NCBI GenBank assembly: GCA_963921425.1
Contig: OY992834.1
Location: forward strand, 7,130,001 to 7,194,000
Reading direction: 5' to 3'
From: Dryas octopetala
Lineage: Eukaryota; Streptophyta; Magnoliopsida; Rosales; Rosaceae
DNA length: 64,000 nt
The notes under the pieces were generated by a model. The model saw only the letters and a program-made list of their open reading frames with translations, was not told where the DNA came from and did not search any database. The translations under genes were made by a program, and so were the position numbers. Positions 44,963 through 57,060 of this stretch are shown here, piece by piece (the first letter of the stretch is position 1; every line of letters starts with the position of its first letter).

Positions 44963-47900
44963 ATGAGAGCTTTGAGCTCACATTTTGTGCTCCTTGATCT
45001 TCAGAGCTCATGGCACTCAGCAAACCAAATTCCCATTTCAACCCTCTGTTACCTCCAAAACTCCAACTTTACTTCCACAGTCTCTTCGTCATTTCGTCGA
45101 ACACGTCGTGCGCATAAAGGAATCGCCTCGTCCAAATCGTCGCCGGCCCCGCCGTTTCCGTCCCCGGAAATTCGGAGGCCTTCGGATCGCTTCTTCTCCG
45201 GAAATGGGTCGGTATCCAATTACCCGAATTCGGCTTCCACGTCGCAGCGGCCCGAGGCCGCTTCGGAGCTCGAAATGTTTCTGAACTTGTTGCCTTTGAG
45301 GATGAAGAGGGAGTTGTGCAGGCACGAGGAGATCGGCGAGCTCATTGAGGTCGTGCTGGATTTGGGAAGGAACCCACTTGCGAGGTTCCCTTCCGGTGAT
45401 TGGGTCATCTCGGAAAAGCCAGTGAACCAAGAAGATCTACAACACGCCGTTTCGAAGGTGATCTAAGTATATAAATGGTTGGAGCATTTTTTGGTGGTTA
45501 ATGGTGGTCTTTTTTTTAAAAATAAATATATAATCAGGAATGCAGTTTTTATATTCAATTGGATTTGTCAATTTTGGACCCTTGTGTGATTGGTTATGCT
45601 GATGATTGATGGGTAACTAATAGCTTTGTTTAAAGAACTGATCAATATGTTTAAATATTCTGTTATAATTTGGATGTTTTGGAGGACTGAAGATATGGTT
45701 CTTGATTTATGTATTTCTTATGTCAAGCTGCATTCTTTTTCTTTTTGTAGGTTAGTGAGTTTTCAGATGACAACCGTTCGGGTATTAATAACTCACTACA
45801 CCGAATAAGTGCTATTCGAAACCGGAAAATGCAAATCATTGGTCTCACTTGCCGGGTGGGACGAGCTATGTCGGGAAGTGCTGAGATCATCCGCGACTTG
45901 GTTGAGGATGGAGGTTCCATCTTGGTCATAGGACCTCCTGGAGTTGGCAAGACAACCTTGATCAGGTATGTCCTACATGAGGTTTAAGCAGATGAAGTAA
46001 CATTTAGATTTTCCTTTTGTTCCCATTGAGACTTGGCATCAAGAGTGAACATGTCATCAATTTAGAGAGGATGTGTTTGTGCAGAGAAATTGCTAGAATG
46101 TTGGCAGATGACCATATGAAGCGTGTTGTCATTGTGGATACATCGAATGAGATTGGGGGAGATGGAGATGTTCCTCATGCAGGAATAGGTCGTGCAAGGA
46201 GGATGCAAGTTCCTAATGTCAACATGCAGCATAATGTGAGTATCGAGCTTTGACATCAATCCTTTGGCTTTTGTCTGTAACTATTGCTTTAGTTCCCAAG
46301 TAGTAGATTTTTGCATTATTTCTTTCACCCATATCATCTTTTTTCCCCTTTTGGACCTTATGCAGGTTATGATTGAAGCCGTTGAAAATCATATGCCTCA
46401 GACCATTATAATAGATGAAATTGGAACAGAGCTTGAAGCATTGGCTGCCAGTACTATTGCTCAACGAGGAGTGCAACTAGTTGGAACAGCACATGGAATG
46501 ACGATAGACAACGTAATAAAGAATCCTTCTCTACAAATCCTTGTTGGTGGCATAGAGGTGGAATGCAATATCTTTTCTGCCACTCTGTATTCATTTATAT
46601 GTGAATAGTCATTTCCTCTACAATAAGCATTGTGATGAGATCTTACCAATTTAAGCCTTTCCCAGATAAGAAATGTTGATTGATTAAAACCAGTTCTGCA
46701 TCTGACCGCAGAGTGTGACCCTTGGTGATGAAGAAGCAAGAAAAAGGAAAGTGCAGAAGACAATTCTTGAAAGAAAGGGACCTCCAACATTTAGATGTGC
46801 TGTTGAGATTATATCTAAAACAGAATTTCAAGTTCATCACAGATTAGATGCAACCGTGGATGCTATACTGGCTGGTATTCTATACTTTCTTCTTTAGAGC
46901 CTCCCAATTAATGTCTTAAATGATTTATTTTTGCGTACTTCTCTCAAAAGTGAAGTGTTAGGGCAACAATCAATCTAAATTGAAGTTTTTTTTTGTTATA
47001 GGAAAATCTCCTTTGTTTGAAGTACGTCGTATTGATGCGGATGCTAATGACTCTCGCAAGTCTACTCCAATACCTGAAATGAACTATCTGAAAATGTCTG
47101 ATTTTATTGTTAATAAAGACATTGATGCTGCTGATATAGAGTCTGATGAGGAAGATCCTGATCATTCTCCTAATCGGTCCGAAAGGTTGAGCAGCAATAA
47201 ATCTGTGGAGAAGAGAAGTTCACCCGTGTCTATCTATACATACAAGGTAAATTACTTGGGTTTCTATATGCTTCACTTTATGTTTAAATTGGCAGTTTTA
47301 AACCTACACTCATTAAAATGAGAATGGAGGTCATACGTTTCTTGTAGTTCAAACTTTGACTTTTTGTAAACTAATATGCAGTACTGGAGGCCGCACAAGC
47401 TCAATTTAGTGTTGAGTATGTGGTTGAATTGCGAAGAGTAACTTTTTGAATTTTGCCAAGGCAGATGATTTGATTTAAAACCTTTCTTTTTATTCTTCTG
47501 ATGTATTGTAGATCCTTGAAGCTGATCTACTACAAGTAGCAAAGGTAATGGGGCTTGAGGATGAAATAGACGTGACTGATGATATCGGAACAGCAAATGC
47601 AATTATTGCATCCAGTTCTGAAATGAAGCAGAACCCATGGATCCGTGGCGTGGCAAAATTCCACCAGTTGCCTGTCTTTGTCATGAAGGTATCCTCATTT
47701 CTTTTTTAGACTTTCTCTGTTTCTGTTTCTATATCTATATATGCTTGTATACATGCCGTGTCTCATTTGGATATTTGGTGTCCATAATTGCAGTCAAATA
47801 CAATGGCACAAATGGTCAAGGCAGTTCGTATGATTCTTGAAATGGAATCAGCTGGCTCTTTGCCAAAGCAGCTAGTCAATAATTCTTTTGACATTGAAAT

Positions 47901-48514
47901 TGAAGATGATGCACCAAAAAGGAAACCATCTTTGGAAGAGATTGATGCATTGGAGGTGCATTTCCTTTCCCAGCCCATATATGTCTGTGGAATACATTTT
48001 TTGGCATTGTCTGACAAATTCGACTCTCTGCTCTCTGTTGTACCCCCATACTTTGCGGCCTAATATTCCAAGGAATAGCATTCAACTTCATGTTCACTTT
48101 AAATATTTCTGTTTTTGAGTCTGTAAATTCTTTATATCCTTTTGAGCCATAACACAATCCTTACTTATATTATCTGCTTAATTATACACAAATTTTCCTT
48201 TTTGTTTTTGATAGGAGGTTCGAGTTGCTATTGAGTATATTGTGATTCCTGGTGGAGAGCCAGTAGAGCTTCTCCCAAGGCGCTCTGAAATAATCGCCCG
48301 GCAGCTTGAGCTAGTCAAAAGTTATCAGTTGGCTGCTGAAAATTCAGGTACTGAGATGAATCCCAGGTTGCAGATTCTTCCCATGAGGTTAAAGAAGAAT
48401 TCTTCTAAACCTCTTAAATCCAGTTCAAGTTCTCTGAAAATGACTAACTCTAAATCACTAACTGGTGGTGGTGGAGGTACCAGTGTTACTAGTCTGCCCC
48501 TTTTATCCGAATAA
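44963..48514 (+). CDS. SPD1: Plastid ycf45-like P-loop ATPase, SPD1 type
   Basis: Nine exons (44963-45457, 45751-45965, 46085-46235, 46366-46557, 46712-46874, 47002-47246, 47512-47688, 47794-47955, 48215-48514) join in frame to 699 residues. The N-terminus is Ser/Arg-rich and acid-poor as in chloroplast transit peptides. The AAA core resembles cyanobacterial/plastid Ycf45 and SpoIIIAA, with Walker [10 protein letters not shown] (about 226-234) and Walker B TIIIDEIG (about 300-307). The C-terminal part ([18 protein letters not shown]) corresponds to the R3H-like region of Ycf45. Arabidopsis SEEDLING PLASTID DEVELOPMENT1 is this kind of protein and is needed for plastid development in seedlings; I cannot exclude that this is its paralogue. 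A low-complexity Ser/Lys/Gly tail ends the protein. Confidence 0.94.
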
Positions 48515-49958
48515 TAGAATTAAGCCTCAATTGTAACATATTTCAATCAGTGGTTGATACATGTGCCATTTCCTGTACAGTCGTGTAAATGATGTATCAC
48601 AGTTGATAACAATAATTTCAATTGTTTCTTCAATGAAATAGTGAATCATGACCACATCTTTGGTTCTTTCTCTTCTCTGTTTACTGATCTTGAAATATAA
48701 CAGAGAAATTTATATTTTGTATGGACTAATTATGACCTTGCATATAAGTTTTTTCTTCATCTTCATGTAATTTTTGGAAAATATTGGCAAATTTTGTTAG
48801 TAAAGCTCAGCATGAAATCACATGAATTCTGAATGATGCATGAAATCTTGTGATTCCCACCCTCCCCCAAACACACACACGATCTAATTATAATTATGTA
48901 TGTACACGCTCTTCACTGAATGATGTATCTTTGTTATTCAACAAAGCAGAATAAAAATTTGCCATACCGTTTCTCAAGTTTGCCACTTTGCCTTCAAATC
49001 ACTTGCCCAAAGAATGTGAGATTAGTACTAATGACATCATCTGATGACAAATATGATTTAGGATGCTCTTGGGTTAATATTGTGTTTATGGTCACATTAT
49101 TTCAAATTTTCATTTAATTGTCTTCTTAATATAAATTATAAAACTAATAAGTCTTGATTTAACAACTTTAAACTTTAAACTGACTCGTATTGGCCATAAG
49201 CATAGTATTAACTTAAAAAATATAAGTAGACAATCACAGTTTAACCATTACATGGATGAGGTCATGAGACCATATACAACATTGGCCTAATAATTCCAAA
49301 TATTATACGATTTTTTTCAGGAAAAGCGAACTTTCTTTTATTTCAATTTTTTTTTTTTTTTCACATTTAATGATCTGAACATCTATTGCACACTTTTCAA
49401 TCATAAATAAACTCATTTTTTATATCTAAATCAACCTAATTTACATTATAAGAGCATCTCCAAGGAAGGTAGACAATCAATAAGTTAAAATTGTCATTTA
49501 TTAACCTATGTGGCAACTTGGCATAAAAATTTACTACCTTAAAATTTTATCACTCCAATGTATAGATAAATGACTAAAACAAATAATATTATTGTATTAT
49601 TGGAATAAAGGAGCATTCGAATGTTATTATTATTTATTACTATTGAAAACTATGTAAATGACTTTTTTTTTATGTAATTGTGTATGTAACTATGAGTTAT
49701 AACTTACCAACAGAGCGTCCAAATGCTTAGAGTCAGCGTGCTAATGTTAAACAATGCAAACACTAAACGTGGACCGACTTTAATTATTTTTTAGTACTTG
49801 TTCATCTTTTTCTCATATACTCACCTTTGATGTTAGAAAATAATTTGTTTGTTAATGTGATAGGGACAGACCGGGTATCAGGATAAAGAGAAAAAGAGAG
49901 AAGAGAGAGATAAAGAGAGAGGAGAGATAGAGAAAGAGATACCAGTTGTTAATATTTT
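48515..49958. other. Intergenic, 3' UTR of the ycf45-like gene then AT-rich DNA
   Basis: The 3' UTR with aatgaaat-type polyadenylation context lies near 48590-48650. A purine-rich gagagaga tract is at about 49885-49940. No gene recognised. Confidence 0.45.
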
Positions 49959-50809
49959 CGGAAGGACTAGGATCCTCTACCTGGTTTTTCTCTGCCCGTT
50001 TATACCAGCCTTCTAATCCTGGTCATCCAAACAAATAGAACAACTGAGATGATGCCACATCTGCAATGACATTTTTTGTCACTTATTTTTCAATAAAATT
50101 TGAAGATATTCTTGAAAAAATGAAAAAGAAGAAAGAGTGAGAGAAAAATACCAAAAGGTACGGTTTTGATCCAAACCCAAAGCCTTTTTGTATTCTCTCT
50201 TTCACCATCTCTTCCTTTTCTTCTCTGTGTATTCGTACACTGTGAGAGGCAGATGGGAGAGCTTCGCTAAATATTTCAAGTAGTGAAGATCAGAAAATCA
50301 CACCCATAAAGGAAAATAAAAAATAATATTTTTTTTATATTTTAAAAACATTATTTTTAGATTCCTTCTATATGTTTTTTTTTCTGCTTAAACCCTCATA
50401 TCAGGCCATTATTCTCTATCTCCTTCCCTTCTCTCTGGGTTTTCATTGATCTCAATCTTGGCGTATAGCCATGGAGATAAAGCTCAATGGGATTCATACT
50501 CTCAATTCTTGTGTTCAGGTCACTGGAGGATGAGGTTGAGTTGCTGTCTGTGAGAATGGGCCGCTGGAGTCCATGAGGCTGGGTTAGACGACTCAGACTC
50601 CTTCCCTTCAAAAAAACGATGAGCTAGAAACTTCTTTTTTATTTTTTTTAAGAATATTTTGTAATTTTAATGAAAAATAAGAGTGACTAAAAATGTCATT
50701 GCAGACGTGGCATCATCTCAGTTGTTCTATTTGTTTGGATGGCCAGGATTAGAAGCCTGGTATAAACGGGCAGGGAAAAACCAGGTAGAGGATCCTGGTC
50801 CTTTTCGGG
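49959..50809. mobile_element. Long-TIR element, about 850 bp, possible gene-fragment carrier
   Basis: The first roughly 120 bp (ggatcctctacctggttttt through atgatgccacatctgcaatgacat) reappear inverted at the right end (atgtcattgcagacgtggcatcat through aaaaccaggtagaggatcc), over 90% alike. No transposase. The interior at 50396-50611 has a 71-codon open frame on the minus strand (SLSRLTQPHGLQRPILTD) that looks coding-like, but I do not recognise it. The superfamily is uncertain; long TIRs would suit Mutator. Confidence 0.8.
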
Positions 50810-51094
50810 ACATGTAAATCCCTCTCTTGATGTGAATGTATAAAATTATAAAATATTTCTTTTTGGAGTCTAAAGTTTAAACGTGGAGTGCAGTTGTTGG
50901 GTAGTTCAGTTAGAAGTGCTATGAAATTACTCACTTTGTATTCAAATTCGATCCACATCCCCAACTAAGAAAAAAAGCAGTTTAAATAAAGAGTGTTTTC
51001 TTTTTTTTTTTTTTGAAAAATGAGGAGTGTTAATAAAAGAAAAAAATCAAAGCAGACAATAACATTTTTTTTGGCCAAACAAAAGCAGACGTAA

Positions 51095-51966
51095 TATTTT
51101 TTTTTGCACTTTTTTTTTATTTTGCACACCCCATTAATTTAATTTGTAAAATAACAAAAAACACCTAAAATAAAATTACTCAAAACCTCATCTCTTTATC
51201 TCTCATTCTCCCCATCACAGCACCCACGCCTGTGAGGAACCAACTGCCGACCACCCCAGCCCGCCCCTCTTTCTCTCTCCTTCCCTCCTATTCGGCTGAC
51301 CACCCCACCCCCATCCCCATCCCCTCATTTTTCTTTCTCCCCGAAACCCAAACCCAACCCTTACTCTCTCTCTACAACTCTTAGTTCGGCAGGTTTGCCG
51401 GCGAACTAGGTGGCGAGAACCTCGCCAAAAGCTCCCTCTCTCTTCCCCGACTCTCAAACCCAGCTTCCACTGTTAGCTAGCGTGCGACTCCATGCGCACA
51501 CAGCCATCCCGACACCACCACTCCCTCCTCTGGCCACCACCAATCACTTCACCGGTCAAAAAATACTCCTATAGGCTGGCCATCACTCCCCAGAACTGCC
51601 TTTACCTACCAACCACTCACACCCGCCGGAAAGCTCAAGTTTTTTTTAAGTGGATGTTCGGAGGGGAGAGGGAAGGAGAGAGAGAGAGAGAGAAGGAAAG
51701 AGAGAGAGAGAGGGGGGATGGGAGGGGCTAGGTGGATGGGTCGAGTGGAGTGGGGAGGTGGTCGATGGCCAGGGGAAGGGCTAGGTGTGGGCTGGATGTG
51801 TTTTTTTATATTTTTAAAATAGATAAAATATGGATATTAAGGTAATTAAGAGAGGTGTGTGTATGAAAAAATTTAATTATGGAAAAAGTGTGAGGGTGTG
51901 AAATAAGAAAAAGTGAAAAAATAGTGTGGAAAAAGAAAAAAAAATATATGCAAATAGCAACACTCG
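51095..51966. mobile_element. GC-rich TIR element, Mutator-like, third copy, next to the RZ-1 gene
   Basis: Left end ttttttgcac, T-tract, attttgcacacccc; right end ggtgtg, A-rich tracts, atgcaaatagcaac: the same terminal pattern as the elements at 3796-4583 and 5053-5703. The interior again has a C-rich left half and a purine-rich right half (ggaggggctaggtggatggg, a ga microsatellite at 51666-51715). Its right end lies only about 134 bp upstream of the RZ-1 start codon. Confidence 0.65.
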
Positions 51967-52099
51967 CAGAGAAAGCCGACCCATCCAGGTTCTCGAAGCG
52001 GTTAGGGTTTGGCTCGCTCAACAAATTTCACAGCTTAAAAACACATACACACTTGTCACAGAGACAGAGAGAGAGAGAGAGAACTACAGAGAGAGAAAG

Positions 52100-55000
52100 A
52101 TGGCTGGGAAGGAAGAGTACCGAATATTCGTGGGAGGGCTGTCGTGGGACGTGACGGAGCGTCAGCTGGAGAACGCTTTTGCTCGTTTCGGAAAAGTTCA
52201 TGAATCTCAGGTACCCTCAATTTCGTTCCCATTTCTACGAATTCTTAATTTCCCAATAACAAGGAATAAATTGTCTGAACCCTTTTTCAAAACTTTTATC
52301 TGTTAATTGTTTCACAATTAAAGAGACATGGATTTTCAGGTTTCAGCTGCTTAAATTTGCTTGTAAACTATATGAACGTTTCTCTTTTCCTTTTTTATTT
52401 TTTGGTTCCTAATCCCATTTCAATTTAGGGTTTTAAGAATAAAAAAGAAGTCCCAAATCTATCTGTCTCAAATCAGTTTGAGGCTTTAGTTTGACCTGTA
52501 GTTGTTTACATGTAATGTTAAGAAGAATGATACTCAATCTCTTTGATTGCAAAATATGTGCTATTTTGCTAGTGTACATTTGATAGATACTAGTTGAGCA
52601 TTTTGGGTTTTGCAGTTCTACTTGTTTTGGGCCTTTTCTTTTTTAATGAATTTGAAATACATTTGATAGATACTAGTTGAGCATTTTGGGTTTTTGCAGT
52701 TCCAACGTTTGGGGCCTTTTCTTTTTTAGTATCCTACTGAGAAATTTGAAATACAAAATGCTTGTTTTTTTTGTAGAAGGTTTACTGTTTGATGTAATGT
52801 TTTTCATTCAAAATCCAGTGTTGTTTTACTTTTGGGAGTTTAGGAAATGGTATTCTATGGTTATAATACATTACAGATTTTGTATTACAGCAAATTATAT
52901 ACAGGTTTGTTATTTGTTTGATTGATCCTGATCATTGAATTTCAAATGATTTCTTGCCACAAATTACACAAGTGTGTTTTAGCTATCTTATCAAGTATCC
53001 TTCCTTGTCTCGGAAGAATGAAAACAGATAACTACTCAATGAAATATTTTGTTGTCAGTTATGCCATTCTGACCTCAGTGTATGTTTGATTATACTTATC
53101 CTAGGACCATTGAAATTGAACTCCCGTATCTGTATCTCCCTTTTCTTATGTTGAGTTTGATTTTGTCCTCTCTATCTTTCGTTATTTTTTGTTGTTCGCT
53201 TTGTATATTAATGCTCCTTATTTGTTTTCTTGTCTTTCTGGAATGCTGGCTATGATCTTTTGATGCCGCACATAGATGGGTTTCGTAGACAAATTTTTGT
53301 TAGAGTGATTGCACCAAGTTGCTGAAGCTTAATATGAATTTTGGGATTAGATTATAGCTGATAATTATTATAAATGTCCAGCCAGGAGGTATAAGCATAA
53401 GCAGGTGGTCTCTGGATATGTGGAATTTGGTTCAAGGCAGCTAAAGTTAATTACTTGATTTAGTCCCATCTGCTATTTGGTAACAAAACATTTATTCGTG
53501 AAAGGAGCTGTGGTTGGGTTCCACAAGAAAATTCCATAACGTTGGAAATTTGAGAAATAATTAGTGTTTTGAGGATGAGCCGACTAATCATCAAGTCACA
53601 TGATGTGGCAACTTTGAGAAGTTTCTCTTTATTTTGGAAAGTATGCTTTCTGTTTGGATTCTGTGGCTCAGGAGCTGAAGTTTGTCTGAAATGGTCATTG
53701 CTTGATCAATTGCTAGTTTATTCTTTTCTTCAGGAAGATTTTATTTTGCTAACTAGAAAAAATGCTCCTAAATAATTGGTTTGTCCATATTTTACATCGG
53801 TTGCACTCAATGATGGTGAAGGCTGTCTGTTTTGTGAGAGAGATGTTTGAGCCGGATAGCGTCTCCTCTTCCATGTTCATTTGCTTCTGTTCTCATAGAG
53901 TCCAGAGGGTTATCAACTGTCAACTCGTCATTTGTTGTTATATAGGGTATGCAGTTTTCTTAGAAGCTGCTAAGTCGCAAAGCTTTGTTGTCTCTTGTTA
54001 AGTTCTTCAAATATGTCAAATGCCTGATGCCTGATCTTTTAGTTATGGTCCTTATGAAGATGCACAAGACATACTTCAGATTTGAGGTTGATTGGGTGAG
54101 GTTGCGAAGTATCAAGTGTAGTTACTTTATGCTTGATGTGGTTAGTCTGGGGTAGCGACTCTAAACTGCTTCTGGCTGGCAATGGGATCTTCTCATCTGC
54201 TAATGCAGAGCGCTCATGAAGTCTGAGCCTGCTTTTCAGCCTTTGAATTGAATTTTGTTTGAACTAGTTTGAACTTTTTTGTTTTTTGTTTTTTGTGTTA
54301 TGGCAATTAAGCTAACATTGCTGGTTTAGCGAGGAATGCAATCAAGACCAATTTTGCAGTCAATTGGTATGTTGATGGGTTTATGTGGGAGGATCATATA
54401 TGTTCTACCATCTAAACCTGGTAGAGTTATATGGCGTTACCTCATGAGGCCTCCAACCCACTTTCAGTCTGGCCACATCATTTTTGGGCACACTGATGCA
54501 ACCCATTCAGTGGGTCTGAGGCATTATATTCAGATCACTAGTGTCTTTGCAGGTGTCAGAAACTGTATTTTCTTTGAGACTCAATGCTTAGCCTGGACAA
54601 GTATGAATTCAGATGCATCAATGTTTTACTATATCTTGATGCTTTATAGTGTATGGGTAGTTGCAATATTGGTTTAGGAATTGATCATTTGGGGGAGTTG
54701 TACTTTTGGCCACCTCAAATTCTGAATCTGTTCAAATATGGAGTCTGGGTATGGAGTTGCAATGGGCACAAAGTTCTTTTCATCTCTTTCTTCCTATCAT
54801 TGGGATTTCATCTAAGGGCGCAGTGATCTAGATTTGTAATACCTATTGGTATGATATTTGAAAGTACGTTAAAATTGTCAGAACATCTCCTATCAAAAAG
54901 TTGTCAAAAAATGGATCTCCAGGACTCTAGAATATGTTTTCAGGCGTTTTCTAAGTCCACTTTTTTTTTGTTACAAGAGATAATCAGCATTTTCACTGGG

Positions 55001-57060
55001 CTGAAGTTGGGAGTCTAAAGTTTTGCTATTGTGAACAGATACTTGGACAGAGTATCTTGGCTGTCTTTGGCTGATTCTTGTGGTTACTTTTACTGGCTTG
55101 GTGAAACAGTGATGAAGGTAGGGTAATCATGGAATGAATTGGGAATAATTTGCAAATAAAGACAGTTTCTGAGGATTATTTGTGTTCTGTATGGTTTATA
55201 TTGAATAGTGGAAAGATCAATTATTGCAAGAACTGCCTTTGTCTGGCTAATCTGCGCTGCTTTGGTTGGTGGAAGATTGATTCGGGATTACAAGGTGGAT
55301 GCTCACCTGATATTTGCAGTGTTATAGCAATCTCTTGTAGTTTTGTGTTAATAATAAGGACCTATCAGTGGGAAGTTAACCATATCACAAAGATAATGAT
55401 AGCACTGATGCCCGATTCAATTTGAATGTATCTGTTTGAGAGTTTAGATGGATTTGACTTTGTGGTGGCTTAGGGATCAGTTTATGCTGGAACTAGTATG
55501 TTGGATTTTGTGGGAAGTCAAGGTCAGCGGTCATCCATATTGTCAGATAACGGATTCTTCTATTATTTATCAGAAATTTTTGAAGTATGAAACACGTTGC
55601 AATCTGTTATCCATAATAACGAAGAGAAAGTAAGTTATCAACTTGTTAAATTTTAACTACCAGTTAGAATGTTGTGCAGATACATAATTTAGGCATATAT
55701 CCCTATCTCATTTCAAAAATTTTGAGCTGGTCACTTGTGTTGCGATAGTTTCTGCAATCTCTCTCTGTTTTAACAGCTGCTTTGATAACTTTTACCATTT
55801 TTTACTAGTGAACTTTTTATTAGTGTTGCAAGTAATATTAGCAAAATAGTCATATTACTTATTGTTTGGAGCATGTCTATTCTCAATGTTCTTTCTTGTT
55901 TGTGATTCATATATGAATAGTATTTTCAATATTTATTATGTGTGAAACCTGAAATTAGTTGGAATTTATGATAATGCAAAGCATCCTTTCAGGATGTACT
56001 AGTGTTATTTACTAAGGAGATTACTGGCATGGGCTTGAACTCATCTTTTTAACAGAAAAATGCTTACTGAGTGTTGTATTTATGTTATTGCTTGCTCTCT
56101 GTAGCATCTGTGTGTAATTTCCTGGCATGAGTATTTTAGTGTGGTATTCTGTAGATCATGCTGGAAAGAGATACAGGCCGCCCTCGGGGTTTTGGGTTTA
56201 TTACATTTGGAGATCGGCGGGCAATGGAAGATGCAATCCGGGAGATGCATGGACGGGAGTTTGGTGATCGTATCATCTCTGTGAACAAAGCCCAGCCAAA
56301 AATGGGAGGCGAGGATTCAGACCATGGCTATAGAGGGGGAGGCTACTCGTCTGGTGGCAGGAGAAACTTTGGGGGAGGAGGAGGAGATAGATCTGTAGGG
56401 CAAGATGAATGCTTCAAGTGTGGGCGCTCAGGACATTGGGCCCGAGATTGCCCTTCAGCAGGCGGTGGAAGAGGTGGAGGTTCATTCTCATCGCATTCCA
56501 GGTTTGGGGCAGGTGGCCGTGGGGATCGCTTTGGTGGAGACCGTGATCGCTACGTGGATGACCGTTATGATGGAGGGCGCTATGGAGACAGGGACCGCTT
56601 TGACAGCAGGGATGACAAATATGGGAGCCGTGATCGCTATGTTAGTGACAGGTATCAGTTACTCCTTTACTGCTTGTTTCATTTTGTCATTATGTTTGGT
56701 TTTAATGGCCAAAATGCGACTACCCTTTTTCATTCTCTCTCACTTTAGCTATAATTGTGCTGAATAATAGAGAAAAGTCCTTTTACTTTAAGCGACATCT
56801 GCTATGTTGCGACTTTTCTTTGCAGGTATCCAGCTGGGGATCGTTTTGCAAGTGATAGATACGGTGGTTCCGATCGTTATCCTCAAAATGGTTATGGCAA
56901 AGATAGAGGCTATGATAGGGATGGTGGCGCAAGAGGAGGCAGTGACAGATATGGAAGTGGAGGGCCTGCAAGGGACGAGGGAGGAAATTACAGAAACAGG
57001 CCAGGTCCTTATGACCGCCCTAGCAGGGGAGGGCGCCCATCTTCCTTTGACCGCTACTAA
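52100..57060 (+). CDS. Glycine-rich RNA-binding protein with zinc knuckle, RZ-1B/RZ-1C type
   Basis: Three exons (52100-52210, 56155-56651, 56826-57060) give 280 residues. An N-terminal RRM has RNP2 (RIFVGGL) and RNP1 (RGFGFITF, about 48-55). A CCHC zinc knuckle (Cys123, Cys126, His131, Cys136) follows a glycine-rich linker, then a long Arg/Asp/Gly/Tyr-rich tail with DRYGG-type repeats. This order defines plant RZ-1 proteins; the long RD-rich tail fits RZ-1B/RZ-1C, nuclear proteins that bind SR splicing factors and affect splicing. The first intron (3,944 bp) splits the RRM after HESQ and is exceptionally long for this window. Start ATG 52100 ([10 protein letters not shown]). A transposon end lies just upstream. 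Confidence 0.94.
52575..52730. repeat. 83-bp tandem repeat in RZ-1 intron 1
   Basis: Two units start 'tacatttgatagatactagt' at 52575 and 52658 and continue through 'ttttgggccttttctttttt' with few differences. They lie in the long first intron. Confidence 0.85.

Noticed and set aside
45089-45430. 113-codon minus-strand frame opposite exon 1 of the ycf45-like gene
   Set aside because: It is the antisense shadow of the transit-peptide exon; the plus-strand exons splice into a complete conserved protein.
54336-54677. 113-codon frame in RZ-1 intron 1 as a nested gene
   Set aside because: It reads through a mixed stretch with no recognisable domain or start context; kept only as intron sequence.
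56405-56767. 120-codon plus-strand frame in RZ-1 exon 2
   Set aside because: Alternate frame of the glycine/arginine-rich tail; the RRM-zinc-knuckle frame is the conserved one.
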